Of a DNA stretch of 64,000 nucleotides, positions 15,276 to 24,517 are shown piece after piece (position 1 is the stretch's first letter; each line of letters begins with the position of its first letter). The notes beneath the pieces were generated by a model. That model saw only the letters and a list, made by a program, of their open reading frames with translations. It was not told the origin of the DNA and did not search any database. This DNA is from Spirochaetales bacterium (GTDB taxonomy: Bacteria; Spirochaetota; Spirochaetia; SZUA-6; DRHE01): positions 19,015-83,014 of the forward strand of contig JAUVWI010000005.1 in assembly GCA_030604195.1 (NCBI GenBank), given 5' to 3'. The translations under genes and the position numbers were made by a program.

Positions 15276-17744
15276 TTACAATTTTTCCAGCAGCAGGGCA
15301 AGGTTGCGGTATTGTGAATTTACCATTTTACGCGCTTCCCCTTTCAGGAATCCCTGCGGCTCATCAGCTAAAGCCTCTAAACCGGCAAGACTCTCATTGA
15401 GCGCCAGATGGAACCCCTTTACACATTTGAACCAATAATTCCCTTTTCCATCAGTATAGAGGGCGAGAAAGCCGAGCTGCTTCTGTTTTTTTCGGCTGCG
15501 GCACAACTCGAGCAGGCTGCCTAACTCTTTCTTTGCCTTGAATTCCAGATCAGAGGGTGAAAAAGTGTTTTGTGAAAAGGAGTTTAATATGCCTTTTTCA
15601 GGATGCAGATAAGGAAGAACCTGGATAATACTCTTCAACCGTACGCCGGAGAGGATTTCCAATCCATTGTAAAGTATTTTTCCACGCAGATTCCTGTAAT
15701 CCGTTAGTAAAGCGGGATCAATATCTGAGATCAGGGGTTTAATTTCCTGCCAGGGAAGAACAACAGTTTTACGCTTCCCCTTTTCCAGAATTATCTTAAA
15801 AATACTGCTGCCTATCTTTATGCGGTTGGTGAAATCACGTTTTTTCTGAGCTCCTGCCGGTGAATAGCCTGCCACTGACAAACCGCGGTGAAGCAGCGGT
15901 GATATCCTGCGCAGCCAATCGAATCTAAGGGGAGAAACCGAGCGGGCGTAGGTGCGGGAGGTTTTTACTATTTCACCGGCGACAATATAATCGGGGTTTT
16001 CTTTAAACATTACCGAACCGGGATGGATCTGGATTTTTCCGGCTGTCAGGGTTTTATAGACCCCTCTTCCTGAGCGCGCACATACAAACTGGATCAGTCC
16101 CCTGGATACTGAGCAGAGGTAATCGGTAAAACCGCCCCCGGAAGCTATTATCATGCCCTGATCGCTGGCAATATCCTGCAGCTGCAATTTTATGTTATAG
16201 ATCTCGCTCAAGGTTTTATGATCCAAATAATATATGGTGCAGAACTCCTCCTTGTTCCTGCTTCCCGTGAATTTACGGAAGAGTTTCAGGTAGGAAACGA
16301 AATCGCCAAGAGGATCGCGGAAAACGTGATGGGCTTTCCGCGCTTCAATTTCTTCTCCGTGAGGGAGCAGAAAGGGTGACCTGGTGGAAAGAAAAGAAGC
16401 GGCGATCAACACCTCTTCCAAAACCCGGGGGTACTTTAAGATGGATTCAACCACCATCCTGGATAACCGGGGCAAAATGGGAAAGGGCACCATAAGTTTG
16501 CCGATTGCAGTGAGCTTCCGATTTTCATCTATGGCATCAAGTAAGCGCAGGGTCTCCACGGCGCTGATTATGCCTGCCCGGGAGGGGGGAGAGATGAAGT
16601 CGAAATTCTCAAAATCACTGATGCCGATCTCTGCCATACGCAGGATTACCTCGGAAAGGTCGGTTCGATAGATCTCTTCCAGGGTAAAGAGGGGTCGCCG
16701 TTCATAGTCCTTTTCCTGGTATAGCCGGTAACATTTTCCCGGTTGAGTGCGGCCGGCCCTGCCTTTACGCTGGTTCGCAGAGGCTTTGGATATGGGGACC
16801 TCGATTAAGGAAGAGGTGAAACTGCGCTGGTTGTAGAAATTTATCTTGGCCAGGCCGGGATCGATAACCGCAGTAACCCCATCTATAGTAATACTGGTTT
16901 CAGCGATATTGGTGGCGACAATTATCTTCTGTTTACCGGGAAAAGTCTGAAAGACCTTTTCCTGTTCCTCTCTGGCAAGACGTGAATAAAGGGGAATAAT
17001 TTCCATTTTTTTTCTCGAGGGCAGATTACCCAGATTTGTGACGCAGCTTTTAATCATACCCTCACCCGGCAGAAAAATAAGAATATCGCCCGGTTTTTCT
17101 TCGAGCCGGGTGCGGGAAACAAGATTTGAGATTTTTTGCAGTATGGCATCCAGGTTGTTTTCCGGCTGCGGGGGATCATAGATTATTTCTACCGGATAGG
17201 CAGGCGCTTCAATTTTAACTATTGGGCATTGATCGAAATATTCCGAGAAAATTTCGGCGTTAATTGTAGCAGATGAAATGATTACCTTAAAATCAGGGCG
17301 GGAGTGCAATGCCCGTTTGAGCAGTCCCAGAATGAAGTCAATATTCAGGCTGCGCTCATGCGCTTCATCCACCATTATCAGGCTGTATTGGGAAAGATCA
17401 TAATCCCCTTTAATTTCCTGGAGCAGGATGCCGTCGGTCATGATTTTAATGCGTGTGCTGTTATCTGTTCGATCTTCAAAGCGCATGGAATAGCCCACAG
17501 TATCCGGAATTGTTTTATCCATCTGCCGGGCTATAAATTCAGTAACCGACAGGGTGGCTATGCGCCGGGGCTGGGTAACGCCGATAATTCCTTTTTCCCC
17601 ATAACCTGCTTCATAGAGTATCTGGGGAATTTGAGTTGTCTTGCCGGAACCGGTGGGGCTCTCTACGACTATGACCTGGTTTGCTGCCAGGGCATCGATA
17701 ATCAGTTGTTTATGTTCGTATATTGGCAGTTTAAAAGGGTGCAT
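15276..17744 (-). CDS. DEAH-box ATP-dependent RNA helicase (HrpA/HrpB family)
   Basis: 822 residues, close to HrpB length and shorter than E. coli HrpA. Walker A (Glu-Ser-Pro-Thr-Gly-Ser-Gly-Lys-Thr-Thr) is near 28-37, followed by Thr-Gln-Pro-Arg-Arg-Ile, Asp-Glu-Ala-His-Glu-Arg-Ser, Ser-Ser-Ala-Thr-Ile, Thr-Asn-Ile-Ala-Glu-Thr-Ser and Gln-Arg-Lys-Gly-Arg-Ala-Gly-Arg, a full helicase motif set. The middle holds winged-helix and HA2 regions, and the last ~200 residues are a divergent OB-like part. It starts eight bases after hisS on the same strand, so the two are probably co-transcribed. A role in RNA remodelling is expected; the exact substrate is not known. Confidence 0.88.
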   Translation of the reverse strand: MHPFKLPIYEHKQLIIDALAANQVIVVESPTGSGKTTQIPQILYEAGYGEKGIIGVTQPRRIATLSVTEFIARQMDKTIPDTVGYSMRFEDRTDNSTRIKIMTDGILLQEIKGDYDLSQYSLIMVDEAHERSLNIDFILGLLKRALHSRPDFKVIISSATINAEIFSEYFDQCPIVKIEAPAYPVEIIYDPPQPENNLDAILQKISNLVSRTRLEEKPGDILIFLPGEGMIKSCVTNLGNLPSRKKMEIIPLYSRLAREEQEKVFQTFPGKQKIIVATNIAETSITIDGVTAVIDPGLAKINFYNQRSFTSSLIEVPISKASANQRKGRAGRTQPGKCYRLYQEKDYERRPLFTLEEIYRTDLSEVILRMAEIGISDFENFDFISPPSRAGIISAVETLRLLDAIDENRKLTAIGKLMVPFPILPRLSRMVVESILKYPRVLEEVLIAASFLSTRSPFLLPHGEEIEARKAHHVFRDPLGDFVSYLKLFRKFTGSRNKEEFCTIYYLDHKTLSEIYNIKLQLQDIASDQGMIIASGGGFTDYLCSVSRGLIQFVCARSGRGVYKTLTAGKIQIHPGSVMFKENPDYIVAGEIVKTSRTYARSVSPLRFDWLRRISPLLHRGLSVAGYSPAGAQKKRDFTNRIKIGSSIFKIILEKGKRKTVVLPWQEIKPLISDIDPALLTDYRNLRGKILYNGLEILSGVRLKSIIQVLPYLHPEKGILNSFSQNTFSPSDLEFKAKKELGSLLELCRSRKKQKQLGFLALYTDGKGNYWFKCVKGFHLALNESLAGLEALADEPQGFLKGEARKMVNSQYRNLALLLEKL

Positions 17745-17752
17745 CTGGATGA

Positions 17753-19069
17753 TCAGCCGGGTAAAAGCTCGATCACTTTAGTTATTGCTTGTTCCGGTAT
17801 TAAATTCTCATAGCTCTGCCTGTTTCTGAGATCCTTAATAGTAACGGAACCCTTCTCCATCTCCAGTTCACCGCAGATAAGGGCCAGGGGAATTGATTTT
17901 TTCTGGGCATAATTAAATTGATCTGAAAGTTTCTTTTTGAGCGGAAAAACCTCGGCGGCAATCCCCTGTTCGTGGAAGGCTGCGGCCAACTGGTGGTAGT
18001 AACTTAGAAGGCTCTGATCAAGAAAGAGAATCAGCAGAGGTGTGGAAACTGTTTCAGATATTTCTTTAGAGAGCTTAAGTTCCTCTAAAGCAGCGATCAG
18101 GCGGTCCAGGCCTATAGAGGAACCTACGCCGGGAAGTTTTGCCCTGGTATAGAGCGAAGCCAGGTTGTTATATCGCCCTCCTGAACATACGGAGCCTATC
18201 TGCGTCATATCGGTAAGAAAGGTTTCATATACTATTCCTGTATAATAGTCCAGTCCCCTGGTAATGGCAGGATCGAGTAAAAAAAAGTTATCTAAACCCA
18301 TATCAGCGATACATTTCTGAATTTCCCGCAATCGGGTAACTTCCTGGCTATCGCTGCCAATCTGGTCCGTGATATTTTCAAGGGTCTCATCAAAATTTAT
18401 TCCCGGCTGGATGAATGAGAGAATCCTTTCAATATGATCCCCGCAACCGCATTCATATAGAAGGCCGGCAACCTTTTCTTTTCCTATTTTTTTTAACTTG
18501 TCTATTGCCCGCAGAATATCAGCAGACTTCTTTTCCAAACCAAAATCTTTAAGCAGATTGTTATAGAGTCCCCGGTGGAAAAAATGAATTTTATATTTTT
18601 CTATTCCCAAAGCAGCCATAGAGCGAAACATCAAGAGCAATATTTCAAAATCGGCGGAAGCGGAATCCACTCCGACAATATCAAAATCGATCTGGGTAAA
18701 TTCACGGTAACGACCCCTCTGCGTGTTCTCTCCCCGCCACACCTTGCCTATATGGTAACGTTTAAAGGGAAGGGCCAATTCATTCAGATGTTGAGCCATA
18801 AAGCGGGCAAAGGGGACTGTAAGGTCATACCTCAGAGCAATATCCCGCTGTCCATGATCATGGAAGCGGTAAACCTGTTTATCAGTTTCCCCGCCACCCT
18901 TGCCGAGCAGTATTTCAGCATATTCCAAAACCGGAGTGTCTATTGGCAGAAAACCGAAGAGGCGGAATATTTTTTCCAGTTTTCTTATAATTTGACGGCG
19001 AAAAAGTTCAGTTTGCGGCAAAAAATCACGAAAACCTTTTAATAGACGCGGTTCAATTTGTTTTTCCAT
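17753..19069 (-). CDS. hisS: Histidyl-tRNA synthetase
   Basis: A class IIa aminoacyl-tRNA synthetase charging tRNA-His. It has 438 residues with the N-terminal Pro-Arg-Leu-Leu-Lys-Gly-Phe-Arg-Asp motif, motif 2 around Phe-Lys-Arg-Tyr-His-Ile-Gly-Lys-Val-Trp-Arg-Gly-Glu, the His-A box Thr-Arg-Gly-Leu-Asp-Tyr-Tyr-Thr-Gly-Ile and a C-terminal anticodon-binding domain. The ATG at 19069 has no ribosome binding site and lies about nine bases after a -10 box, so the message is probably nearly leaderless. It is followed closely by the DEAH helicase gene. Confidence 0.95.
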   Translation of the reverse strand: MEKQIEPRLLKGFRDFLPQTELFRRQIIRKLEKIFRLFGFLPIDTPVLEYAEILLGKGGGETDKQVYRFHDHGQRDIALRYDLTVPFARFMAQHLNELALPFKRYHIGKVWRGENTQRGRYREFTQIDFDIVGVDSASADFEILLLMFRSMAALGIEKYKIHFFHRGLYNNLLKDFGLEKKSADILRAIDKLKKIGKEKVAGLLYECGCGDHIERILSFIQPGINFDETLENITDQIGSDSQEVTRLREIQKCIADMGLDNFFLLDPAITRGLDYYTGIVYETFLTDMTQIGSVCSGGRYNNLASLYTRAKLPGVGSSIGLDRLIAALEELKLSKEISETVSTPLLILFLDQSLLSYYHQLAAAFHEQGIAAEVFPLKKKLSDQFNYAQKKSIPLALICGELEMEKGSVTIKDLRNRQSYENLIPEQAITKVIELLPG

Positions 19070-19077
19070 TGGCCTGA

Positions 19078-19107
19078 ATTCTACTGTGTTGTAATAATGA
19101 TTGTCAA
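19078..19107 (-). promoter_or_regulatory. Promoter of hisS, short-leader type
   Basis: On the minus strand, a consensus TTGACA (19107-19102) is followed after 18 bases by TAGAAT (19083-19078). The hisS ATG begins at 19069, so only about two untranslated bases are expected. Confidence 0.65.
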
Positions 19108-19146
19108 GTCTGCTGCATTATGCAGGCAGCAAACCTGAAAAGAGGC

Positions 19147-19176
19147 TTGACTGGTATTGCCAAATCTATTTATTAT
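19147..19176 (+). promoter_or_regulatory. Promoter of pcnB
   Basis: TTGACT (19147-19152) is followed after 18 bases by TATTAT (19171-19176). Transcription would start near 19183. That rules out the in-frame TTG at 19157 as a start codon and supports one at 19202 or later. Confidence 0.6.
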
Positions 19177-19201
19177 CTTAAAAAAGAATGGTAGCAAGTT
19201 A

Positions 19202-20239
19202 TTGAGAATCCGCTATGGCCTATCTCCAGACGGCAAGATGGTTAAAAAGGCCGAAATATACACCCGCAATGAACATGGAATAGATCCGCAGGGTGTTGAC
19301 TCCTCAGCTATAAAAATAATACGCCGCCTCAGGAAAGCTGGCTTTAAATCCTATATTGTGGGCGGCGCAGTTCGGGATCTACTCCTTGGCAGTCAACCAA
19401 AAGATTTTGACATAGCTACCGATGCCCGGCCCAGACAGATCCGCTCTCTTTTTATTAATTCCCGAATTATAGGCAGAAGATTCAGAATAGTACATATCTA
19501 TTACAATAGTGATCAGGTTATTGAAGTTTCCACCTTTCGTTCACTGGAAAAGGCAGCTTCCAATAATATCTATGGGATTATGGAGGAAGATGTGTGGCGG
19601 CGGGATTTTACTATTAATGCCTTGCTGTACTGTCCCTTTGAGCAAATAATTATTGATTATGTCGGCGGATTTGAAGATATTAAGCGCAGCCGTTTACGTA
19701 CTCTTACGTCCGCAGAGAGATCATTTTCAGAAGACCCTGTGCGCATGATCAGGGCAATTAAATATTCTGTGCAAACCGGTATTTTGCTTCCTCAAAATTT
19801 GAGCAGTGCCATAAAAAAGCTTCATGGAAAAATTGGAGACTGCTCACGTGAGAGAATTACCGAGGAAATCTATAAAATACTCCAGAGCGGAGAATCATCA
19901 TCTATTTTTTATCTGCTGCAGCGTGTCAAGCTTCTCAAAGTAATTCTGCCTGCTCTGGATGGATTCATTACTGATGGAGGAAAAGGCCGCCCGCCTTTAC
20001 TTAAGGGACTGGAGAGGCTTGATAATAGAATCCGGAAGGAACCGGGGAAAAAACTGGAAAGAGGCCGGTTGCTGGCCTGCCTCATGGAAGACCTCTTTCT
20101 TAAGGGCCATCCATTTAAGCGACAGGGAATTACCCTGCGAGAAATCAGTGATTTTCTCAAAAGTTCAGCTAAACCGCTGCTGCCCTCTATTAAGGATATT
20201 AATTGTGCGGCTTCTCTTCTGGTAAAACTAAAGAAATAG
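19202..20239 (+). CDS. pcnB: Poly(A) polymerase / CCA-adding family nucleotidyltransferase (PcnB-like)
   Basis: A cytosolic nucleotidyltransferase adding 3' A residues (poly(A) tails) or CCA. The catalytic head is intact: Val-Gly-Gly-Ala-Val-Arg-Asp-Leu-Leu-Leu-Gly, then Lys-Asp-Phe-Asp-Ile-Ala-Thr-Asp, and later Arg-Arg-Asp-Phe-Thr-Ile-Asn-Ala-Leu and Glu-Asp-Pro-Val-Arg-Met-Ile-Arg. The N-terminal extension before the head and the 345-residue length fit PcnB-type enzymes better than classical CCA enzymes. The start is chosen as TTG at 19202 (Leu-Arg-Ile-Arg-Tyr) because the promoter lies over earlier candidates; ATG at 19238 is the alternative. It diverges from hisS. Confidence 0.85.
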   Translation: MRIRYGLSPDGKMVKKAEIYTRNEHGIDPQGVDSSAIKIIRRLRKAGFKSYIVGGAVRDLLLGSQPKDFDIATDARPRQIRSLFINSRIIGRRFRIVHIYYNSDQVIEVSTFRSLEKAASNNIYGIMEEDVWRRDFTINALLYCPFEQIIIDYVGGFEDIKRSRLRTLTSAERSFSEDPVRMIRAIKYSVQTGILLPQNLSSAIKKLHGKIGDCSRERITEEIYKILQSGESSSIFYLLQRVKLLKVILPALDGFITDGGKGRPPLLKGLERLDNRIRKEPGKKLERGRLLACLMEDLFLKGHPFKRQGITLREISDFLKSSAKPLLPSIKDINCAASLLVKLKK

Positions 20240-20266
20240 ACACCACCTTAAAAGGGGCAAGTAATT

Positions 20267-21442
20267 CTATTTTAATATTTTGAGGCGCTTCAAAAGAGAC
20301 TCTACCTTTTCAGTGTAGACTGCCGGGTCGTATTCTCTGGCCTTAATAAGGTATTCTTCTGCTTCGCTGTATTTCTTTGCGGAAAAAGAATTTACCCCGA
20401 GAGCATAGTTGATTAAAGCAGGATCAATATCAAGATTGAGAGCTGCTTTATAGTGTTTTTCAGCCTGATCGTATTCTTTTTGCGCATAATGGATCAAACC
20501 GAGGTAATAATATGGCTTATTGTTGTCCCGGTTCAGTTCCATGGCACCAAGAAAACTCGTCGCAGCCTGGCTATATTCCCCGGCGCTGTAATAATCCTTT
20601 CCCTCCTGGATAAGCGTATTAAAGGTTTTCAGGGAAAGGATAAAAACTTCAAAATCTTCTTTCAGCCCTGCGGCCGGGACCCAGGAGAAAGACTTGCGAT
20701 TGACCATGGAGGTGTTGCTGTTTATAGCTGCTACAGCATCCCAGATGATGCGGTTATATTTTTTTTCGGGTGACTGGATAAGGAAGTGAACCAGCCCCCA
20801 TGCCTGCGCGTAAAAACTTTCCAGGCGGAAAGAGGCTGCCTCTTGGCTCAACGAGGTCAGCTCGGTTATTCCTAATCTGTGAGAGCTTTTTTCACCTGCG
20901 ATAATCTTCTGCAGGGTCTCTAGCCAGGCCAGGTTTGCCTTCCATACAAACCTGCGCTCGTCCGGGTTATAAGCGGCGTTTTCCAGGTAAGCGGCCAGGC
21001 CTGTGCGCAGCCACATGGGAGTGTCGGGCGCCAGGGCTTTCAGGTATTGCATAAACCCCTGGTGTAAAAGCGAAGTGTTGAATTTCTTTCCCGGGGTATC
21101 GAAACATACCAGTTCATTTTTCCTGGGATCGGAAAAAGAAACCATAACGAAATCCGCTTGAGTTTCCGCTACAATTTCTTCCAGATAGCTATTAAAGGTT
21201 TGTTTATCCCTAAAAATACGTACATTCAGCGGGGAGGAAAGTCCGGCAAGATCCAGGTGCAGATGATCATTATAGAGCTTCAAAGCCGCTTCCATTTTCC
21301 ATCCCAGCGCTTCAGCCCTGGCCTGGCTCTCATTAGAGATAATGCGGTAATGATCAGAGGTCCAGGTGAAATAATTTGTTTCCTGGCCATAGATGTTTGT
21401 CATTAAAGTAATGAGTAATAACTGCAGAAAAATCCTCTTCAT
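20267..21442 (-). CDS. Exported TPR protein with degenerate peptidase-MA-like domain
   Basis: 391 residues: a signal peptide ending at about Tyr-Gly-Gln (no lipobox), then a ~230-residue region resembling the peptidase-MA-like fold, then three or four TPR units from about 280 (Ala-Gly-Glu-Tyr-Ser-Gln-Ala; Gln-Lys-Glu-Tyr-Asp-Gln-Ala; Ala-Lys-Lys-Tyr-Ser-Glu-Ala). The zinc-binding HExxH of that fold appears as His-Gln-Gly-Phe-Met, so the catalytic Glu and second His are missing and proteolysis is unlikely. It is the last gene of a minus-strand run starting at rluA. A periplasmic scaffolding role is plausible but unproven. Confidence 0.65.
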   Translation of the reverse strand: MKRIFLQLLLITLMTNIYGQETNYFTWTSDHYRIISNESQARAEALGWKMEAALKLYNDHLHLDLAGLSSPLNVRIFRDKQTFNSYLEEIVAETQADFVMVSFSDPRKNELVCFDTPGKKFNTSLLHQGFMQYLKALAPDTPMWLRTGLAAYLENAAYNPDERRFVWKANLAWLETLQKIIAGEKSSHRLGITELTSLSQEAASFRLESFYAQAWGLVHFLIQSPEKKYNRIIWDAVAAINSNTSMVNRKSFSWVPAAGLKEDFEVFILSLKTFNTLIQEGKDYYSAGEYSQAATSFLGAMELNRDNNKPYYYLGLIHYAQKEYDQAEKHYKAALNLDIDPALINYALGVNSFSAKKYSEAEEYLIKAREYDPAVYTEKVESLLKRLKILK

Positions 21443-21482
21443 AGTTGCCCCTATTGAATGATAATAGGCCTTTCTATTCCTG

Positions 21483-22538
21483 TCAAACAGAATTAGCTGT
21501 AGTTTTTTCTTTTTTCGGTGTCTTTTCCATCAGGCGCGAAAAACTCTGCAGCGCGGGTATATTGGCCATAACAATCTTAATTGAGGTTGTCATAGGAACG
21601 GCCAGGAGCACACCCGGTGCGCCCCACAGCCAGCCCCAGAAAAGAAGGGCAAAAAAGACCACGGTCAAGGTCACCTTAAGCCTTTGGCCCACTATCCTGG
21701 GTTCAAGCAGATTACCGATCAGGTTTTGAAAGATAATCAGGGTAATTAGAATCCACAGGGAGCGGGAATAACTGCCATACTGGATCAGGGCAATAAGGGG
21801 AGGGAAGAGCACGGCTACGGCTGAGCCTAAATTCGGGATAAAATTAAAGAGGAAAGTGATGCAGCCAAGTATGATTGCGAATTCCACGTTAAAAAAGAAG
21901 AGTATAATTGTAGTGCAGGAGCCGATTAAAAGGCTCATTAAAGTCTTGACACCCAGGTATCTTCTCAATCCCTCATCAATATGCTTTAATACTATGGCTA
22001 TTTTCTTTCCTTTTTCTCTGGTAAAGCTGCGCATAATTTTACGGGTAATGCGGTATTTACCGTAGAGGATGAGCAGGGCGTAAACAAAGACAACCAGGAA
22101 TTTCAGCAATATATTGACTATGGAACCGGCCATGGAAAGTACGATTGAAGCAATGGGAATACGTTTCAGCTCATTAAGCAGATCTGTTTTAAAGATCTCA
22201 TCAGAGTAGATTTGGATTTTTGAGATAGTCTCCGTGAGCATGGCAGTAAGCTTTATTTGATAGCTCGGGAACTTGCGGGCAAAATCCAATAAACTGGAAT
22301 AGATTATTATACCGAAGACCGTAAAAATACCGAGAAAAATAAAAGCGGTGATCAGTACGGAAAGCCAGAGAGGTACCCCCATTTTTTTTAAAAGAGCCAC
22401 CGGCGGGTCCATGACATAGGCTAAAAGCAGGGAAATCAGAATTGAGATAATAACCGGCTGGGCCAGTCTTAAGATTATACCGGTTATAAAGAGTGTTATA
22501 AGAAAGAGAAAGATGTTGGTAAGATTATTTTTTTCCAT
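21483..22538 (-). CDS. AI-2E family (PerM/YdiK-like) membrane permease
   Basis: 351 residues with seven to eight membrane segments and the family's long soluble loop after the third span. The conserved C-terminal region is recognisable (Gly-Asn-Leu-Leu-Glu-Pro-Arg-Ile-Val-Gly, and Trp-Gly-Trp-Leu-Trp-Gly-Ala-Pro-Gly). Members export autoinducer-2 or other small solutes or ions, and the substrate cannot be predicted. The start overlaps the end of the upstream P-loop gene by 14 bases, so the two are translationally coupled. Confidence 0.85.
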   Translation of the reverse strand: MEKNNLTNIFLFLITLFITGIILRLAQPVIISILISLLLAYVMDPPVALLKKMGVPLWLSVLITAFIFLGIFTVFGIIIYSSLLDFARKFPSYQIKLTAMLTETISKIQIYSDEIFKTDLLNELKRIPIASIVLSMAGSIVNILLKFLVVFVYALLILYGKYRITRKIMRSFTREKGKKIAIVLKHIDEGLRRYLGVKTLMSLLIGSCTTIILFFFNVEFAIILGCITFLFNFIPNLGSAVAVLFPPLIALIQYGSYSRSLWILITLIIFQNLIGNLLEPRIVGQRLKVTLTVVFFALLFWGWLWGAPGVLLAVPMTTSIKIVMANIPALQSFSRLMEKTPKKEKTTANSV

Positions 22539-23412
22539 TTATCTTCCCGGTTACATTACCCACAGTTATATTTACTTCTTTAAGAATAAGCCCGGTATAG
22601 CGTTCTATACTCCTTAAAATATACTCCTGAAGCTGAAAGAGAATATCGGAAATCTGGGCGCCGAACCGGACCCTGATAATTACCTCTAAGGAATACATAT
22701 TACGGTCACTGGAAACAATTATTTTATCAACCAGCAGATTGGCATCATACTCTTTAACACAGTGCATGACCATCTGGCTTATAGCCGTTTCCGATATTGT
22801 GACCTTACCCCGTTTACTGTACTCCGGGCGTACCACTGTTTTTTCAAACATCTTTGCTTTTTTACCGAACTGCAGACTTTTTTTAAGGAATACTTTTATC
22901 GAGTCAAAGAAAATATGGGGGTAGTTGCGCTTCACTTCAATGGCGGGGACCGGGATAATATGCTTCCCTTCCGAGTTTCTTGATCTGGTGGCTGCTGCAA
23001 TTTCATCCTGGCTGGCTATATCTTCTATGGTGATAATTTTAGCCGGGTATGGCAAATCAATCTGACCGGCGATTTTTTTGGCCATTTTGTCTGAGGTGCC
23101 TATTATGAGTATTCTCTTGAACTTCTCTTTCTTCAGCGCCCGCTTTACATCCGATACATGTTCAGGGTCGGTAAAGAGAGCTGTCCTGATTGCAGGGAGG
23201 ATTCCCTTTTCTCTCTTTGCAGTCCGGCCGGCCAATATCTTATTATCACGGATCAGCAGTCCGTCATCAATAATCAAGTCAATTCCATGTTTTTCAGCGA
23301 TAAGTCTGGCGCGGAAACTTTTACCGGTTCCGCTTTTTCCAACCAGGGCAAAAACCTGAATTCCTTTAAATACCCAGATCAGATGATGCGCCAGAGACTT
23401 TGGAGTATACAT
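22525..23412 (-). CDS. P-loop ATPase fused to an Asp23/Gls24-like domain
   Basis: Two parts are visible. The N-terminal part carries a Walker A motif (Val-Gly-Lys-Ser-Gly-Thr-Gly-Lys-Ser) and, later, Asp-Asp-Gly-Leu-Leu-Ile and Ile-Leu-Ile-Ile-Gly-Thr-Ser-Asp, as in small nucleotide kinases. The C-terminal ~100 residues (Gly-Lys-Val-Thr-Ile-Ser-Glu-Thr-Ala, Val-Arg-Phe-Gly, Val-Asn-Ile-Thr-Val-Gly-Asn-Val) resemble the Asp23/Gls24 (DUF322) domain known from Gram-positive envelope-stress proteins. The start is uncertain: ATG at 23412 suits the P-loop domain, while ATG at 23505 would add 31 residues and overlap rluA by 35 bases. Function unknown; it lies between rluA and an AI-2E permease. Confidence 0.6.
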   Translation of the reverse strand: MYTPKSLAHHLIWVFKGIQVFALVGKSGTGKSFRARLIAEKHGIDLIIDDGLLIRDNKILAGRTAKREKGILPAIRTALFTDPEHVSDVKRALKKEKFKRILIIGTSDKMAKKIAGQIDLPYPAKIITIEDIASQDEIAAATRSRNSEGKHIIPVPAIEVKRNYPHIFFDSIKVFLKKSLQFGKKAKMFEKTVVRPEYSKRGKVTISETAISQMVMHCVKEYDANLLVDKIIVSSDRNMYSLEVIIRVRFGAQISDILFQLQEYILRSIERYTGLILKEVNITVGNVTGKINGKK

Positions 23413-23470
23413 ATTGAAACTAATACTTGACTTTCTCCTGCTGATTGTCAAGGCCGGCACAGCGGTTATC

Positions 23471-24448
23471 TCATGGCCGTGATTCTTCAGGCAGAAGTTC
23501 TTCATGGATTGATTCTAAGGCTTCCATAAGCAGAGGAGTGCTAAAAAGAGAAGTCAGCAGGCGGCGGGCCTTTACCGGCAGCGGCGCCCAGAGGGGAGGG
23601 AAAAACATTCCAGCTTTATCCTCTTTCAGACGCAGGCAAATTGAGTGAAGCAGGTAGCCTCCCAAAATATTTGAGCCCTGATATTTAATATCTCCTGACA
23701 GTGGATGACCATGCAACATTCCCTGTGCCCTTATTTGGTGGGTTCTGCCGGTGGTGATGGCACAGAGGGCCAGGGTTTTGCCCTTTCTACTGAGCAGCGG
23801 CCGTACAGCTGTGGCGGCAGTTTTGCCGCTGCTTGAAGCAAATGAACGCTTGTGTTGCGAGTTCCTCTCTATTCTATCGATCCAGCTCTCCTCTTTATTT
23901 AGTTTGCCGTCCAGCAAAGCAAGGTAATATTTATCGATAGAGCCCTGCCGGAAAAAAAGAGAAAGGTTCCGGGCGCCGGACAGGGAAAGGGAATAGAGGA
24001 TCAGGCCGGAAGTATTGCGATCAAGACGGTGAGCAGGACCCGGGCGGAATGACAGGGAAGGAGAGCTGTTAATCGACCAGTAATCTCTAACCAGCTCATC
24101 CAGGCTCCCGGCCCCATGAACGAGCAGGCCGCCGGGCTTGTTAAGGGCCAGCAAATGCTCATTTTCAAAAATGATCATTTTACGCAGTCTGGAAAACTCT
24201 GAAAAGTTGTTTTTATTCTGCGGTTTGGTACTTTTTTTGTACAAAGCCGGTGAGGGAAGCCCATGAACATTTATTTCATCACCCTCACAAATGCGGGTAT
24301 CCGGCCGTACTTTTTTATTATTGATCCTGATGCTTCCTTTACGTATCAAATGGAAAATATGTGAGAGGCCGGCTTGCGGGAACATCTTGCGCAGTACCCG
24401 ATCCAGCCTGCGGTTATTATCATCTTTTCCTGTATAATAAATGCTCAT
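23471..24448 (-). CDS. RluA-family 23S rRNA/tRNA pseudouridine synthase
   Basis: 325 residues. The N-terminal ~60 residues form an S4 RNA-binding domain (Arg-Lys-Gly-Ser-Ile-Arg-Ile-Asn-Asn-Lys-Lys-Val). The catalytic core has the conserved Gly-Pro-Ala-His-Arg-Leu-Asp-Arg-Asn-Thr-Ser-Gly with its catalytic Asp, and later Thr-Gly-Arg-Thr-His-Gln-Ile-Arg. This matches RluC/RluD-type enzymes; the target uridine is not deducible. It has its own promoter (24473-24501) and a GAGAGAG ribosome site, and it leads a minus-strand run. Confidence 0.88.
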   Translation of the reverse strand: MSIYYTGKDDNNRRLDRVLRKMFPQAGLSHIFHLIRKGSIRINNKKVRPDTRICEGDEINVHGLPSPALYKKSTKPQNKNNFSEFSRLRKMIIFENEHLLALNKPGGLLVHGAGSLDELVRDYWSINSSPSLSFRPGPAHRLDRNTSGLILYSLSLSGARNLSLFFRQGSIDKYYLALLDGKLNKEESWIDRIERNSQHKRSFASSSGKTAATAVRPLLSRKGKTLALCAITTGRTHQIRAQGMLHGHPLSGDIKYQGSNILGGYLLHSICLRLKEDKAGMFFPPLWAPLPVKARRLLTSLFSTPLLMEALESIHEELLPEESRP

Positions 24449-24472
24449 CTCTCTCTTTAATTCTCTAGATTG

Positions 24473-24501
24473 TGTATAGCGTTAAGAATCTTATCTGTCA
24501 A
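24473..24501 (-). promoter_or_regulatory. Promoter of rluA
   Basis: On the minus strand, a consensus TTGACA (24501-24496) and TATACA (24478-24473) are spaced by 17 bases, about 25 bases before the rluA ATG. Confidence 0.72.
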
Positions 24502-24517
24502 TTTTAATAATACCATC

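Noticed and set aside
19157..19201. TTG 19157 as pcnB start
   Set aside because: It lies between the -35 and -10 boxes of the predicted promoter, so it would not be in the mRNA.
23420..23451. Internal promoter giving a leaderless P-loop/Asp23 message
   Set aside because: TTGACA and TATTAG are present on the minus strand but 20 bases apart, which is too far for a convincing promoter.
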